DNA of 64,000 nucleotides from Beta vulgaris subsp. vulgaris (GCF_026745355.1 NC_079208.1:15328417-15392416), one strand, 5' to 3'; numbered from the stretch's first letter, positions 22,331 to 34,526 are shown. Program-made: numbers and translations. Notes: generated by a model not told the origin, from the letters alone.

Positions 22331-22725
22331 TATTGTCATATTACCTCTAAGGATTTAACCTTCCCCATTGGTCTCTAATGGTAAGTCTTTACTTTATGAC
22401 AGGTCAGACACTTTGACATGAACTCAACAACTTCACGCTTCATATTCGGCCACCAATAGATCTCCTTAAGATCCTTATACAACTTGTCACCCCATGGTGC
22501 ACAAAATATGGAGTATTATGCCCCTCATCCATAAGCCTTCCCCGAAGCTCTTCACATTTTTGCGGTACACATTACCTTCCCTCGAATATCAAGCTTCCAT
22601 CATCATGAATCTTAAAGCGACTTCCTTGCCTTGTTTCATCTTCTCCTTAATCTTATCTAGGTGCTCGTCTCCAACTTGACCCTCTTTAATCTCATCGAAA
22701 ACTAACAACCTCAATGACAAAGCAC

Positions 22726-23325
22726 TTAATCTTGCCTGATCTCCCCGTGATTTAAGATTTCTAGGCTAAAGCTTTGCATATCTCGACACAATTCCTCAGG
22801 AACTACCAAGGCATTCATGCTATGGCTCGACTTCTTACTCAAAGCATTGACAACTACATTCGCCTTCCCTTCATGATACAAGTTTTTTAGGTCATAATCC
22901 TTGATCAACTCCAACCATCTCCTCTGTCTCATATTGAGATCAATTTGGGTGAAAATGTACTTCAAACTCTTATGGTTGATAAAGATCTTACAGGTTGCTC
23001 CATAAAGGTAATGTCTCCCGATTGTTAAGGCAACCACGATCGTAGCTAACTCTAGATCATAGGTAGGATAATTAGCTAGCCTCATACAATTTCAACTGAT
23101 GCGACACATACACAATCACCTTCCCATTCAACTGCAGAACACATCCCAAACCATTCTTTGAAGCATCATTATACACTTCAAATCCCTCATTTCCATCAGG
23201 CAGGGTCAAAACGGGTGCAGAGGTTAAAAGCTCCTTCAAAATCTGGAAAGCTTCCTCGCACTTCTCACTCCACTTAAATTTTGACTCTTTCTTCACATAT
23301 TGGTTATTGGGCTTGCTATCTTCAA
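22726..23325 (-). pseudogene. Gypsy RT end and RNase H
   Basis: Two frames (23072-23325 and 22726-23085) give WSEKCEEAFQILKELLTSAP, VYNDASKNGLGCVLQLNGKV (RNase H first acidic residue), then [15 protein letters not shown] and [20 protein letters not shown] (usually TDHKSLKY), [20 protein letters not shown]. The join between the frames is a one-base shift near 23080. Confidence 0.8.
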
Positions 23326-23453
23326 TAAATAAGGAGTATTTTTTAAGCGACACGTTATTATGCAATCAATATTACAGGGAACCTAGCAGGTTGTCCAGAT
23401 TAATTTGATTAATGTTAGAATAGTTCTTTAGGTCTTTGATTAGCGATAATAAC

Positions 23454-23745
23454 ATGTGGATAATAATAATCAATAAGCAGGACTATCATATAATATGCAT
23501 AGAACAATCATGCAAGCATATAATAATGTGGATAATAATAATCAATAAGCAGGACTATCATATAATATGCATAGAACAATCATGCAAGCATATAATAATG
23601 TGGATAATAATAATCAATAAGCAGGACTATCATATAATATGCATAGAACAATCAGGAAAGCATATAATAACATGTGGATAATAATAATCAATAAGCAGGA
23701 CTATCATATAATATGCATAGAACAATCAGGAAAGCATATAATAAT
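23454..23745. repeat. 72-bp minisatellite, four copies, inside the Z LTR
   Basis: Copies start at 23454, 23526, 23598 and 23672. The unit begins 'atgtggataataataatcaa' and ends 'gcatataata'. The last two copies share a 'caggaaag' variant in place of 'catgcaag'. Since 72 is divisible by three and the unit has no stop in one frame, a repetitive open frame appears; it is not a gene. The related LTR at 42178 has no such array. Confidence 0.9.
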
Positions 23746-24568
23746 GTATGCAGGAATACTAATAATAAAAATAAAGTATAGAAAATGGATTATAATGTAC
23801 AAAGGCACGATTTTTATATTCAAAGATCTACATCATGAAAGAAACAATTAGTAACTTCAATATTCAAATAGGAATTTATTTAAGGACTATCAGGATTATA
23901 CCGTGGCTTGGGTCTGCGAGATTGACAAACTTCGGGACGAGCAATCATGAAGCCTAAAATCTTAATGTATGAAAGTGTAGATTGAATGTATATGTGTTTG
24001 AAAGTATGAGTATTTGTAGGGAGGTTTTATGTTTCATAGAAAGGTTTGTAAGATATTCGTCGAGTGCGAAGCGCTTTTGATGTGAAAAATCTGTTATGAA
24101 ATTTGTATGAAAATCAAGCCTATTATAGGGAAAACGACATTGCGCCTCATGTGTTATATATCTGCGTATGGCGCAAGCTGACATGTCAAGCACATGACGC
24201 AGCATGACCAATAAAAAGCGTACACGTGGCACGCGTTTTGAAAAAGATATAAGAAAGAAAATCTGCGTCGCACACAGAGAACTGCGTATAACGCGGAGCA
24301 GTACGCCAGACGCATAACACGGTGTGTGGCACAGTGCCACGTGTTAGGAGAAGCTGCGCCTAATGCAGCAAGGAGCGCAAGGCGGTGCGCCAACCGCACT
24401 AGCCTTCCTTTTCACACGCCTTTAACAACTTGTCTAAAACGCGTTTTAGAAGATTTTCTTTTATCCTTTAATTTCGGAAATCTGATGTTACGCGATAAAA
24501 TTTGATCTTAACTACAAGATATCTTTTGAAAATATTTATTTATTATATATAAAATAATTAATTATTAT

Positions 24569-26046
24569 TGTTGTATTCACTATTTTGATGATGACAAATA
24601 TTTATTTATTTTTTAATAAGAATAATACAAACTTTTACCCATTCTCTTGCAATAATACAAACTTTTGATTATTTTTTAATAATACAAACTTTTGATCGAA
24701 ATTCCTCCAGTAGAGCAATACCCGTTGTTAACTTATTGTAAGAGGTAATAAGTTGAGGTGGTTCAGATGGGTGGGGGGGTTGGGGGAGGATGGAGAAAGA
24801 AGAATGATCATTTTGTAATTTTTTTTGACTTATTTTACCATTTACAAGTCAACTTGATCTACTGGAGGAATTTTGATGTAAAGTTTGTATTATTAAAAAA
24901 TAATCAAAAGTTTCTATTATTTAGAAAGAACGGACAAAAGTTTGTATTATTGTAGTTAAAAATTCCTTATTTATTTTAGTTTCTTTTAGTTTCTTTTTAT
25001 TAGATTTATTTATTTTATTTTATCTTATAATTTAGGTTTATTATTTTATCTTAGATTTATCTCACAAATAACGTATGTAATAAATTATGGAGATTTGATT
25101 AGGAGTTTAATCAAAAATTAAGTTATTTAGCTTATTTGTGTTATTGACTAATAATTTATATTATGGACTTTAATTTTTGATAATATTAGAAACCATAATA
25201 TTCTTGGAAGTTAGTATATGCGCAGGAGATGTAATAGCTGATTATTGAGAAGCTTTGTGAGGCGCTAACTTCCAGCACCTAAAAAGGAAGGCTGTTGAAG
25301 TAGTTCCTAGATTTTAGGAACTACAACAACCCATAACAGCTTACCTATCTCTAAGGCGTGCGGTGATGGCGCAAATTGTGGAACCAATTCAAGCACAACT
25401 TCAAACGGTTTTCTAACGGCTACAAAGTGGATGACTGAGGCTGAATTTTAGCTTCCACTATGTACGTGGAGAAGATCATGGGCAATCTCTTTTTCTACAT
25501 ATAGTTGTGCTGTAACGAACAAAATGATGATGCTTTCAATTATTCTTGTAATATCATTCAAAGAAAGTGTATTCGGTTTCTACTCTTCTTTCACTATTAT
25601 TTATTGTACTAGAGATTGGGTTGTGTGAAACAAAATCTGTAATCATTTCGAGAGAAAAAGAGAAAGAGAAGCGAGAAGAGAGAAAGAAGAAGACTTCTAG
25701 CAAAGTCAAGAGAGAAAGTCACTTGTTCAGGGGGAACAAGGTGACAGGGAACAAGTTCCTAGAGGAACAGAGAAGGTCCTATATTAGGTTTTACAAAAGA
25801 GAGTCTTTTGGCCTAGTATATATATTAAAGAGAATTGAGTCAAAATCCCTCGTAGTCAAGGTTTTTCTTCCTATTGGGCCTAGGAACTTTTCCTTGGAAA
25901 ATTTCTCGTGTTCTTATTTCTTAAAGTTTATATGCTTCTCTTTCTTAGTTGAACATTTTTTTATTTCCGCAAAAAGATCGAAAATCTCCCCAACTACAAT
26001 TCACCCCTCCTCTTGTAGTTGATCTAGTGTTTATACTAGACTAACA
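24569..26046 (+). repeat. 5' LTR of the Sirevirus-like element
   Basis: 1478 bp, longer than the 3' LTR because of a TIR-bearing insertion at about 24613-24968. Apart from this the two LTRs are nearly alike, differing by scattered substitutions and small indels. The LTR ends ...AGACTAACA. Confidence 0.85.
24613..24968. mobile_element. Small TIR element inserted in the 5' LTR
   Basis: The segment is absent from the 3' LTR. Its arms are complementary: 'aataatacaaacttttgatt' and 'aattcctccagtaga' on the left, 'tctactggaggaatt' and 'aatcaaaag', 'aaaagtttgtattatt' on the right. The flanks share about 'ttatttatttt', compatible with a 9-11 bp duplication as in Mutator-like elements. Borders are good to a few bases only. 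Confidence 0.65.
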
Positions 26047-26164
26047 ATTACTATCAGTGTCCGGTTCCTCCAAAAATCAGTTAACACTAAGGAGCTAGTA
26101 CTGGGTAATCATGAACACTACGGGAGAAAGACTGGATGAAGGTTACTCAACTTAACGTCCGTCT

Positions 26165-27210
26165 ATGTTCAATGGCAAGCATTATCCATACTGGAAGAAT
26201 CGTATGGAAATCTTCATTAAGGCTGGAAACTATCAAGTTTGGCGAGTGATAGAAATTGGTGACTTTGAAGTCACTAAGAAAAATGAAAAAGGCGAGACCA
26301 TTCCCAAACCACTCTCAAAATATTATAAAGATGATTTTGACAAGATGGAGATGAAAAACTTAGCCAAGAAGATTCTCCACTGTGGTCTTGGTCCCCATGA
26401 ACACAATAGAATCATGAGATGTAAATCTGCCAAGCAAATGTGGGAACTTCTACAGGTTACTCATGAAGGAACAAGCGAAGTCAAAAGATCGAAGATAGAT
26501 ATGCTCATGCACCGGTATGAGTTGTTCCAGATGAATCCGAAGGAGTCAGTTCATGATATGCTCACTAGGTTCTCCAACATCATCAATGAGCTTGACCCCC
26601 TAGGAAAGGCTATCACTCCAGAGGAACAAGTACGGAAAGTACTTAGGAGTCTCCCACAGGATGAAAAATGGATGGCGAAAGTTACTGCTCTGCAAGAAAC
26701 CAAAGATTTCACCACCTTAAATATTGAACAACTTGCAGGTTCCTTGTTGACTCATGAGCTACATCTGGGAACTCATGAGGCTGATCCTGGTAGACCTAAA
26801 GCTTTGGCTCTCAAATCGGAAGAACAAGATGATTCAGAAATTGATGATGAGGAAGCAGCATTAATCGTGAAAAAGTTTTAGAAATTCTTTAACAAGAACT
26901 ATAAAGGGGAAAACACGAAAAAATCTGCAAAGCTAAGCTGTCATAAGTGTGGAAATCCTGATAACTTTATAAAGGAATGTCCACTTTGGGAAAATGACAA
27001 AGGTAATGGAAAATACAAGGAGAAAGGAAAGGAACAACAAAAAGTTGATATGAGAAGGGCCATGGTAGCTGGCTGGGGAGAATCAGATCTGACGAGGAGC
27101 AGGAACAACCTGAGAGGAAACAACTCATTTATATCTCATGGGAAGACAGATGATGAAGAAGACTTCCAAGCAATAAGGTACGAATTAATGTTATTGAAGA
27201 AGAGTTAAAA
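26165..27210 (+). pseudogene. Sirevirus gag, N-terminal part and first zinc knuckle
   Basis: The frame starting at the ATG at 26165 gives 238 residues (YPYWKNRMEIFIKAGNYQVW, then a UBN2-type gag body with MWELLQVTHEGTSEVK) and is stopped by a TAG at 26879. After the stop, LSCHKCGNPDNFIKECPLW is a zinc knuckle with Asn where His is expected. The gag protein packages the element RNA. An upstream start may be lost, because the text preceding the ATG also looks coding. Confidence 0.8.
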
Positions 27211-27860
27211 GAACTTTCAAAAAATCTAAAACTTCTGTTGGAAACTTTGGATGACTACAAGGCAATCTGCATTAGAGAAAAAAATCTGGAGAAGGCCTTG
27301 GAAGTCACCAAAGAACACTCAAATCGGTTTAAAACAGTAAATGCAAATATTGAGGAAAGATTCTTTGAAGTTTTTAACCGACGTATTCGAGAAGCTTTTG
27401 AAAATGTTAAAAATGAAAATTATTTCTTGAATATGGAGATGGCTGAATTGAAACTATTTGTTCCTGAAGGAACCAGATCCTCTATAAGTACCAGATCTGA
27501 TTTCGATAAATTAAAGTTCGAACATGATAAAATTTTATATGAATATCTGGTACTTAAAGGGAAATTGGAATCTTCAAGAACAAAACTTCTGATCAGAGTT
27601 GGATACAAAAGTATAAAATGAGGAAGGAATGGATTAGGTTTCAATCACAAGAAGAAACAAAATGAAAAAATATGTTGATCTTCCAAGCAGCCGAGTATAC
27701 TGTGGGAACAGTGCTCACTTAGTGACAGAGTGTTCCTCCAGAAAAGAACATATTGAGATGAACACTCGCTTAATTAAGCAAGTGTGGAAAGTTAAGAAAA
27801 ATAAAAGCCCGACAGAGGAACCCAAGTCAGACTGGGTTCCTACCATTGACTAATTGTTTT
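27150..27860 (+). pseudogene. Sirevirus gag, C-terminal coiled coil and second knuckle
   Basis: The 127-residue frame 27238-27621 is rich in Glu and Lys with heptad-like spacing and ends at a TGA. The frame from 27662 holds VYCGNSAHLVTECSSRKE, a CCHC-like motif. Sirevirus gags are long and have such a coiled-coil extension, which fits the rest of the element. At least one stop and one frameshift separate the parts. Confidence 0.65.
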
Positions 27861-27869
27861 GGATACATG

Positions 27870-29062
27870 CTAAAGTGAGGGGGAACAACCTGTGGTACCT
27901 CGATAGCGGTTGTTCTAAGCACATGACTTGAGACAAAAATAAATTTCTCTCCTTTTCAGCCTATGATGGAGGAACTATGACATTTAGAGACAATCTTACA
28001 GGTAATATAGTAAGGTGTAGGAAAGTCTAAGTCACATTCCATAGATAATGTATTTTTGGTCGAGGGTTTGAAACACAATCTACTTAGTATTTCTCAATTT
28101 TGTGATAAAGGGAACAATGTGAAGTTTACTTATGAGTGTTGTGTAGTAAGTGATACAGGAACAGGCACCAAGATTCTGGAAGGAACTAGGAAGGGAAACA
28201 CTTATGTTGTTAACCTAAACCTGGTTCCTAGGAACAATCTAACTTATTTAAGTGCTATTGACAATGAACCACTCCTTTGGCAAAAGGTGTGGTCACGCAA
28301 GTATGACCTTTCTCTAGAAGCTAAGTGGTAAAGACTTAGTATTTGGTCTTCCAACAATCAAGGTCTCAAATCATGAAGTTTGTGGACCATGTGCAAAAGG
28401 AAAACAAGTTATTAGATCCTCGTTCAAACCAAAGAAGATGGTAAGTACTCAAAGTCCTCTTGAATTAATTCATATGGACTTATGTGGCCCTGTTCGAATC
28501 CAAAGCAGATCTGGTAAGAGATATGTACTTGTTATAGTTGATGATTTTTCAAGATACACTTGTGTTATTTTCTTCATAGCAAAGATGAAACGTTTGATGA
28601 TTTTGTAAGCTTTGCTAAAAGAATACAAAGAATGAGTGGTTTTAAAATTAAGCATTCGCGTTCTGATCATGGTAAGGAGTTTGAAAACTCCAATTTTGAT
28701 GAGTTTTGCAGTAATGAAGCACTAGACCACAACTTCTCAGCTCTCAGGACCCCACAACAAAATGGGGTGGTGGAAAGAAAGAATCGCACTTTAGAGGACA
28801 TGGCAAGGACAATGATTATAGCTAGCAATCTTCCGAAGAACTTCTGGGCTTAAGCAGTGAACACGACATGCTATATTATTAATAGGGTCATGCTGAGACC
28901 TATTACATTGAAGACTCCCTATGAAATTCTCAAAGGGAGAAAACCCAATATCTCATACTTTAGAATCTTTGGATGTAAATGCTTTGTACACAATAATGGT
29001 AAAGAAAATTTAGAAAATTTGATGCTAGAAGTGACGAGGCTGTTTTTATAGGATATGCTTTA
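27870..29062 (+). pseudogene. Sirevirus protease and integrase, broken
   Basis: The protease site LWYLDSGCSKHMT (near 27890) is followed at once by a TGA. Then VEGLKHNLLSISQFCDKGN (gag-pre domain) and a damaged zinc-binding part. The integrase core follows in frames from about 28440: MDLCGPV (first Asp), SDHGKEFENS (second Asp), NGVVERKNRTLEDMARTM (Glu), then TPYEILKGRKP and FRIFGCKCFVHN. The catalytic triad is present, but a stop after KNFWA and frame changes break the protein. Confidence 0.8.
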
Positions 29063-29065
29063 AAT

Positions 29066-30602
29066 CACTAGTACAGAAAAGGCAATTTGTGTCGGATGTG
29101 AGGCGCCTATTTGCGTCGGACTCTGGTGCGACGCCAAAGCCCTCGACGCAAATGACTCAGAAACGATCTGCGTCGTATGCGGAAACGACGCAGATGGTTC
29201 AGCTATTTGCGTCACACCTCTATACGGTACGACGCAAGTGACAACACTCATCTGCGTCGCATGAAGACTAAAATGCGACGCAGATGACTCATGTGCGTCG
29301 CACATAGCCTTACATGTGACGCACATGAGGCTTTTCAATCCCAACAACCAACAAGGCTTTTCAATCCCAGCAGCCAAGCTCACGTGCGTCGCATGTAGTA
29401 CTATGTGCGACGCACAAGAGGCTAATCCACGCACAATTCACCAGCAGCATAGTTCACGCCCAATTTATCAGCAACTTAATAATGAACTCAAATCAACAAT
29501 ACTGAAAATAAACTGGAAAAAAGTTGAATTTTTAGATTGGATATAAAATTGTATTTTTACAAAACCTAATTACATAATACTAAATTACAGAATAATAAAA
29601 AAATTACAGAAAATGAAAATAAAAAAATTACAGAATAATAAACAAATTACAGAAAATAAAAATAAAAAAATTACAGAATAATACAAAAATTACAGAAAAA
29701 TAAGCAAATCAAGAAAAAGGAAAAAAAAAAATCAATTACACAGTTACATAAATTATACAAAAACCGAAATTTTTACATCTGATGAGATGCAAACTAAAAA
29801 AAAGTTAAACCTGACCTTTTCCTTGAATTTCTAGAAATAAAACTCATTACGAAATGATGCCTCTTCATCTTCATCCTATTCAAACTCAAAAATCAGTGGA
29901 TTAAGTTTCTCAAACAACGAATTCAAGGCTAATGTTCGAAGCTTTGTGTTCGTTTCTCTCCCTCCTTGTGTCCGTGCTCGTCGGAATGGGTCGATCGAAG
30001 CAAATAAGGAAAACAATCGCCGGCGAGATCTTGTATGTTGGAGATCCCCTTTTACCTTCGCCACAGAACTAGAGAATTGACTCTCTCATCAGCAATAACG
30101 AATTCAAGGCGAGTTGTTGAGATTCGAAAGAGAATTGAAGGTGAGTGAGAGAAAGATGAGATGCGAAAGAGATGAGAGAGTCATAGAGTGTTTGAATGAG
30201 AGAAAACGGCTAGATGAAGTGAGAGAGAAAAAAGTCTGATGAAGATTGAAGGGTTTGAGAGAGAAAACGGCTGAAAGCTATGGTTTGAAGAGAGATTCTA
30301 AACTTGCAGTTAAATATGGGAAGCCCATCATGTGCGTCGTATGTCGTGGCCCACTCGACGCAAAGCTTGGCCCCACCTTATTTTGTGTCATCTGCGTCGT
30401 ACACTTGGGTACGTGCGACGCATATTGTTTGATCGTTTGCGTCGCGTGCTTCAAACTGTCTGACGCAAATTTTCTTTTTATGATCTGGACCCATGTTGTG
30501 CGTCGCACTCTTCATTGCGTGCGACGCAAATAGTATTTTTGCGTCGTTTCCGTGTTTGTGCGACGCAAATGGGGCGACGCAAATTGCCTTTTTCTACTAG
30601 TT
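29066..30602. mobile_element. Non-autonomous CACTA (EnSpm-like) element inside pol
   Basis: Ends CACTAGTACAGAAAAGGCAA and, from the right, AACTAGTAGAAAAAGGCAAT. The first base of the right end has changed from C. It interrupts the Copia sequence after GYALN, whose coding resumes at 30605 with YSKADRVYNKRT-type text. Both subterminal zones are dense with TGCGTCG/CGACGCA in both orientations, the repeat type bound by CACTA transposases. About 1.5 kb, with no transposase. The flanking 3 bases are nearly but not perfectly duplicated. Confidence 0.75.
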
Positions 30603-30970
30603 ATAGTAAAGCAGATAGAGTTTACAACAAAAGAACAATGTGTATTGAGGAAAGTGTCCATATTATTTTTGATGAAACTAACTCTATGCAGGAACAATGT
30701 CATAAAAATGATTTTGAATTAGGATTGACTCGTTCTGAAGAGTTAGTCAACTTTGATGAGGAACTAACACCCGCAGGTACTGACAAAAAGCATATTCCTG
30801 AAAAAGAGATATATGTTCCTGATCCTGTCATTCAGGAGGAATAGGCAGATGGAAGAACACAAGCAGAAGAAATTCATCCAGAAAATGAAATAAATGAAGA
30901 TCCTCAAGTTGAAGGAGCAGAGAAAAGGAGATTTGAACCAAGACCCTGGAAACACCAGAAATACCATCCC
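30603..30970 (+). pseudogene. Linker between integrase and reverse transcriptase
   Basis: Continues the Copia polyprotein after the CACTA insertion: a variable acidic region (EELTPAGTDKKHIPEKEIYV) with a TAG at 30842 just before the RT-containing frame. It is the usual low-conservation spacer between integrase and RT. Confidence 0.6.
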
Positions 30971-32509
30971 TTGGAATTAATCGTAAGTGATATCAAAAAG
31001 GGAACTCAGACGAGATCCCAACTTAAAAATTTTTGTGCTTTCCAAGCCTTTTTATCAATGACAAAACCTCGAGATCACAATGATGCCCTACTGGAGTCTG
31101 ACTGGATCAATGCCATGCAAGAGGAACTGAATAAGTTCCAGAGGAACAAGGTCTGGCATCTTGAGATCAAGCCTAAAAACCAAAAGGTAATTGGGCTGAA
31201 ATGGGTCTTTAGAAACAAGCTGGATGAGCATGGAACAGTCATAAGGAACAAAGCCAGACTCGTAGCAAAAGGGTACAATCAACAAGAAGGTTTTGATTTC
31301 GATGAAAATTTTGCTCTTGTAGCTAGAATAGAAGCAATAAGAATTTTGATTGCCTTTGCTGCATTCATGGCTTTTAGGTTGTACCAAATGGACGTCATAT
31401 GTGCCTTTCTAAATGGGTATTTAATAGAAGACGTCTATGTGGAACAACCTCCTGGATTCGAAAACCCTGATCTTCCTAACCATGTCTATAAGCTAGATAA
31501 AGCTCTTTATGGGCTAAAACAAGCTCCTAGATCATGGTATGAAAGACTCTCAAAATTCTTACTCTCACATGAGTTTGTAAGAGGTAAAGTTGATAGAACC
31601 CTGTTCCTTAGATCTAAAGGAACATACATTCTAGTAGTTCAGATTTATGTGGATGATATAATCTTTGGTGCCACTAACGAATCTCTTTGTAAGGAATTTG
31701 TTGACTTAATGAGCAGTGAATTCGAAATGAGCATGATGGGAGAATTAAACTTCTTTCTCGGCTTGCAAATTAAGCAAACTGAAAGAGGAACAATGATCCA
31801 TCAACAAAAATATGTGAAGGAGTTACTGAAAAAATATGGGATGGATCAAGCAAAAACCAACCATACACCAATAGGAACAGGAACAAGGTTAGATGAGGAT
31901 CCAAGTGGTAAGTCCATAGATCAGAAACTCTATAGAGGTGTGATCGGATCCTTACTTTATTTAACTGCTAGTAGACCTGATATTTCCTTTAGTGTTGGTT
32001 TATGTGCAAGATTCCAATCAAATCCTAAGGAATCCCACCTGACAGCAGTCAAAAGGGTTCTTAGATATTTGAAAGGAAGTGATGATCTTTGTTTATTCTA
32101 TCCTCGAAGTGACATCTTTGATCTAGTTAGCTACTCTGATGTTGACTATGCTGGAGACTTGGTGAATCATAAAAGCACTTCAGGTATTGCCCAGTTCCTA
32201 GGATCAAGCTTAGTTTCTTGGAGTTCAAAGAAGCAAAACATTGTTGCTCTTTCAACAGCCGAAGCTGAGTATGTGGCAGTTGTTGCATGCTGTTCTCAGG
32301 TATTATGGATCAAACAACAGGTACGCGACTTTGGCGTAAAATTTAAGTGTGTTCCTATACTCTGTGATAATACTAGTGCTATATGCATTTCCAAGGATCC
32401 AGTTCATCACTCTAGGGTCAAGCATATTCACATTCGTCATTATTTCTTAAAAGACAATGTAGAAAAGCGGTTAGTCAAAGTTGATTTTTTCCCACTGAAA
32501 ATCAAATAG
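30971..32509 (+). CDS. Sirevirus reverse transcriptase-RNase H, open frame of 512 residues
   Basis: RT signatures: [62 protein letters not shown] (catalytic YVDD intact), [29 protein letters not shown]. RNase [18 protein letters not shown] and [29 protein letters not shown]. The frame is uninterrupted but has no start of its own; normally it is part of the polyprotein. A stop at 32507 falls a little before the expected end (the tail 'adilnkpls' text follows in another frame). Confidence 0.85.
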   Translation: MELIVSDIKKGTQTRSQLKNFCAFQAFLSMTKPRDHNDALLESDWINAMQEELNKFQRNKVWHLEIKPKNQKVIGLKWVFRNKLDEHGTVIRNKARLVAKGYNQQEGFDFDENFALVARIEAIRILIAFAAFMAFRLYQMDVICAFLNGYLIEDVYVEQPPGFENPDLPNHVYKLDKALYGLKQAPRSWYERLSKFLLSHEFVRGKVDRTLFLRSKGTYILVVQIYVDDIIFGATNESLCKEFVDLMSSEFEMSMMGELNFFLGLQIKQTERGTMIHQQKYVKELLKKYGMDQAKTNHTPIGTGTRLDEDPSGKSIDQKLYRGVIGSLLYLTASRPDISFSVGLCARFQSNPKESHLTAVKRVLRYLKGSDDLCLFYPRSDIFDLVSYSDVDYAGDLVNHKSTSGIAQFLGSSLVSWSSKKQNIVALSTAEAEYVAVVACCSQVLWIKQQVRDFGVKFKCVPILCDNTSAICISKDPVHHSRVKHIHIRHYFLKDNVEKRLVKVDFFPLKIK

Positions 32510-33146
32510 CTGACATATTGAATAAACCTCTCTCTAGGGACACGTTTGAAAAGATACGCTTGGAACTAGGAATAATTAGAATTGTTTGAATGTACCATTG
32601 ATCTTTATTCCCTAAGATTCATTTCTTACTAAGTGTGCCTTGCAACTTTCATGAATAAAATTCATACACCTAGGGTCAAGTATAAGGAATCACATTTGTC
32701 TTTGAATATTACCCTTAGTGTCCGCGCACATAATTTAGTACGTAAGTAGTTTGTACAATTTGGACAAATTTTATTATATGCAAGAGTAATTTTTTTCTTC
32801 TTTTTCTATTTTTTCTTTTCTTATTTTTCCTTCAAAATTCCTTGATTATCTTTTCTATCTATCTCTCCTAAATTCTGTACATAAATGTGTTAACATGTAT
32901 TATGGCCAAAGTTGCAAATTCAGTTAATCTAAGTTAAAAGGAGAAAAATTTATTAAATACTACCAAAACCCCATAAACCGTTTCAATGGACCTATCCCCT
33001 TTTATTTACTTTCACACGGCTTCATCATTACTTTTAAACCCCAACCCATCACATCACTGACCCCTCACAACTCTTTACTCTCACATCAATTCCTCTCTCT
33101 ACTCTTTCATCTCTCATCTTCAACCTCTCTCCAAAACCTTTTCACC
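32510..33146 (+). other. Spacer between pol and third ORF of the Sirevirus-like element
   Basis: After the end of pol the sequence is AT-rich, with pyrimidine tracts from 32790 and an A/T-free C-rich leader from 33000 (accccaacccatcacatc) up to the ATG at 33147. It resembles a promoter plus 5' UTR, consistent with a separately expressed third ORF, but I cannot show a splice site or promoter. Confidence 0.4.
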
Positions 33147-34526
33147 ATGTCTTCCCACAGTAAAAATTCCGGTGACCAAGAAAATTTTCCAATGGAGAAA
33201 ACTCCATCACTTGAAGACATTAGCGTTCAAGAATCCTCAAAAACAAAAGAAGATTCAACTGGGTCAAAAGCGAATCCTCTGCCCCAGTTTTTGTTTCTCC
33301 AAAACATGAAAAAGGAGAAGGTGATGTGGAAAGCGAAATTCAGGTTCCAACAAAGAGGGGTAAGAAATCAAAATCATCTCAATTTCTTGTGGGTTTTTGT
33401 ATAGATATTGCATGGTGCAAAAAATCAAAATGGACGGAATTATTGAACATTTGAAGGTTTCATAAATGGATGAAAGTTGTTAGTTTGGATGAAGGATTAT
33501 ATGAAAAAGAAATGCGTGATTTTGGTTCTAGTTTTAATATAACTGAAGGTGTCTGTGTGAGTGTCGTAAATGGAAGTGTTGTCACCATTACTGAGAAAAA
33601 GTTGAGCGAGTGGTTTGAAGTTCCAATTGAGGGTCAAAGATTATGTTAAGGGTAGAGCAAAACTAAATATTAATGGAGTCTCTAATGACAAAGTTCTTGC
33701 TTTCTTTAATGGAAATCCCAATGCATTGTCCCTTGATCAAAAAGAACTTTCACCCTTCCATAAACTGTTATTTCAATTTGTGTGGTGTTTTGTCCTACCC
33801 CTCTCTTTTAAAAGAACTCAGGCTAGTTTAATGGATCTCTCCATTATGTACTGCCTTGCCAAGAACATCAAAATCAACCTCCCTTCTTTACTGATTTCTC
33901 GCCTATCACATTGCATTTCTCGTAATACAAAAGTTGGCTACGGAAATCTTCTCTCCACCATTTTCAAAAATTGCAAAGTAAAAATTCCTGCCAGTCCCTC
34001 CTTCTATCTTGAACCTGAAAATTACTTAACCAAGGATACTTTATCAAGACTCAATTTAAGGTTGGTTAATGGGAAGCTGGACTTTGAGAGGGAGGAGACA
34101 CCTGTTAAGGTGGAGGTGGGTGTTAAGAGGAAACTGGGTGAAGAGGGAGTTCCTGCTGGGTCTGTGAGGAAGAGTCAACGAACTGCTGGGTACAAGTCTC
34201 TGAAGGAGCAAGATCAAGGTGAAGATGTGTTTATTCACCTGGACTCGAATCCAGTTCCTTCCACAGCTGTTGATTTCCCTCTGCTATCTACCACTGGACT
34301 TCACCGAATGCTCTGGGAAATTCAAGACTCTCTGACTCTCCTGCACTCTAGGATCAATGTCATTGAGGCCATTGTATCCACTTTGGATTCTCAGCAGCAG
34401 CAACAACTGGTGGCTATCAAGCAAGCTGATACGGTGATCAAGAACAAAGTCGATGGTGTCGTCTCCAAAATTGATTCCGTGGTCACCACCCTCTTCAAAC
34501 GCCCCAGGCCTAATTCATCTTTTTAA
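33147..34526 (+). pseudogene. Third (env-like) ORF of the Sirevirus-like element
   Basis: Two frames, 33147-33404 (85 residues, acidic, Ser-rich start) and 33615-34526 (303 residues), together fit one frameshifted gene. The second part has a compact middle (LLFQFVWCFVLPLSF, SLMDLSIMYCLAKNIKINLP), a Lys/Arg patch (VKRKLGEEG) and a C-terminal heptad-rich coiled coil (SRINVIEAIVSTLD to IDSVVTTLF). This resembles the plant-transposon-protein domain seen in third ORFs of Sireviruses. No signal peptide or clear fusion segment; function as an envelope is not supported. Nothing should be read as an infectious function. Confidence 0.65.

Larger units (their letters stand above)
21641..23325 (-). mobile_element. 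Ty3/Gypsy pol fragment (Tekay/Del-like), truncated
   Basis: On the minus strand, in order: the end of RT with the connection to RNase H, RNase H, a shortened integrase and the C-terminal chromodomain-like tail. The catalytic palm of RT, the protease and gag are absent, and LTRs are not attached. The right border meets the Z-family LTR near 23330. Confidence 0.8.

Noticed and set aside
23454..23745. CRISPR-like array or repetitive protein gene
   Set aside because: The four 72-bp units are directly adjacent without spacers; the open frame exists only because 72 is a multiple of three.
24154..24399. Cys/Ala-rich minus-strand frames of 81 and 128 residues
   Set aside because: They lie in the CGCA-rich zone of the Z LTR; the same zone at 42600-42760 does not keep the frame.
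24130..30600. A common origin of the TGCGTCG repeats in the CACTA element and the tgcgtcgcac text in the Z LTR
   Set aside because: The shared stretch is only about ten bases and the surrounding sequence is unrelated.
33147..34526. A true viral envelope gene
   Set aside because: The third ORF lacks a signal peptide and a clear fusion or anchor segment, and it is frameshifted; it is a standard component of Sirevirus-type plant retrotransposons.
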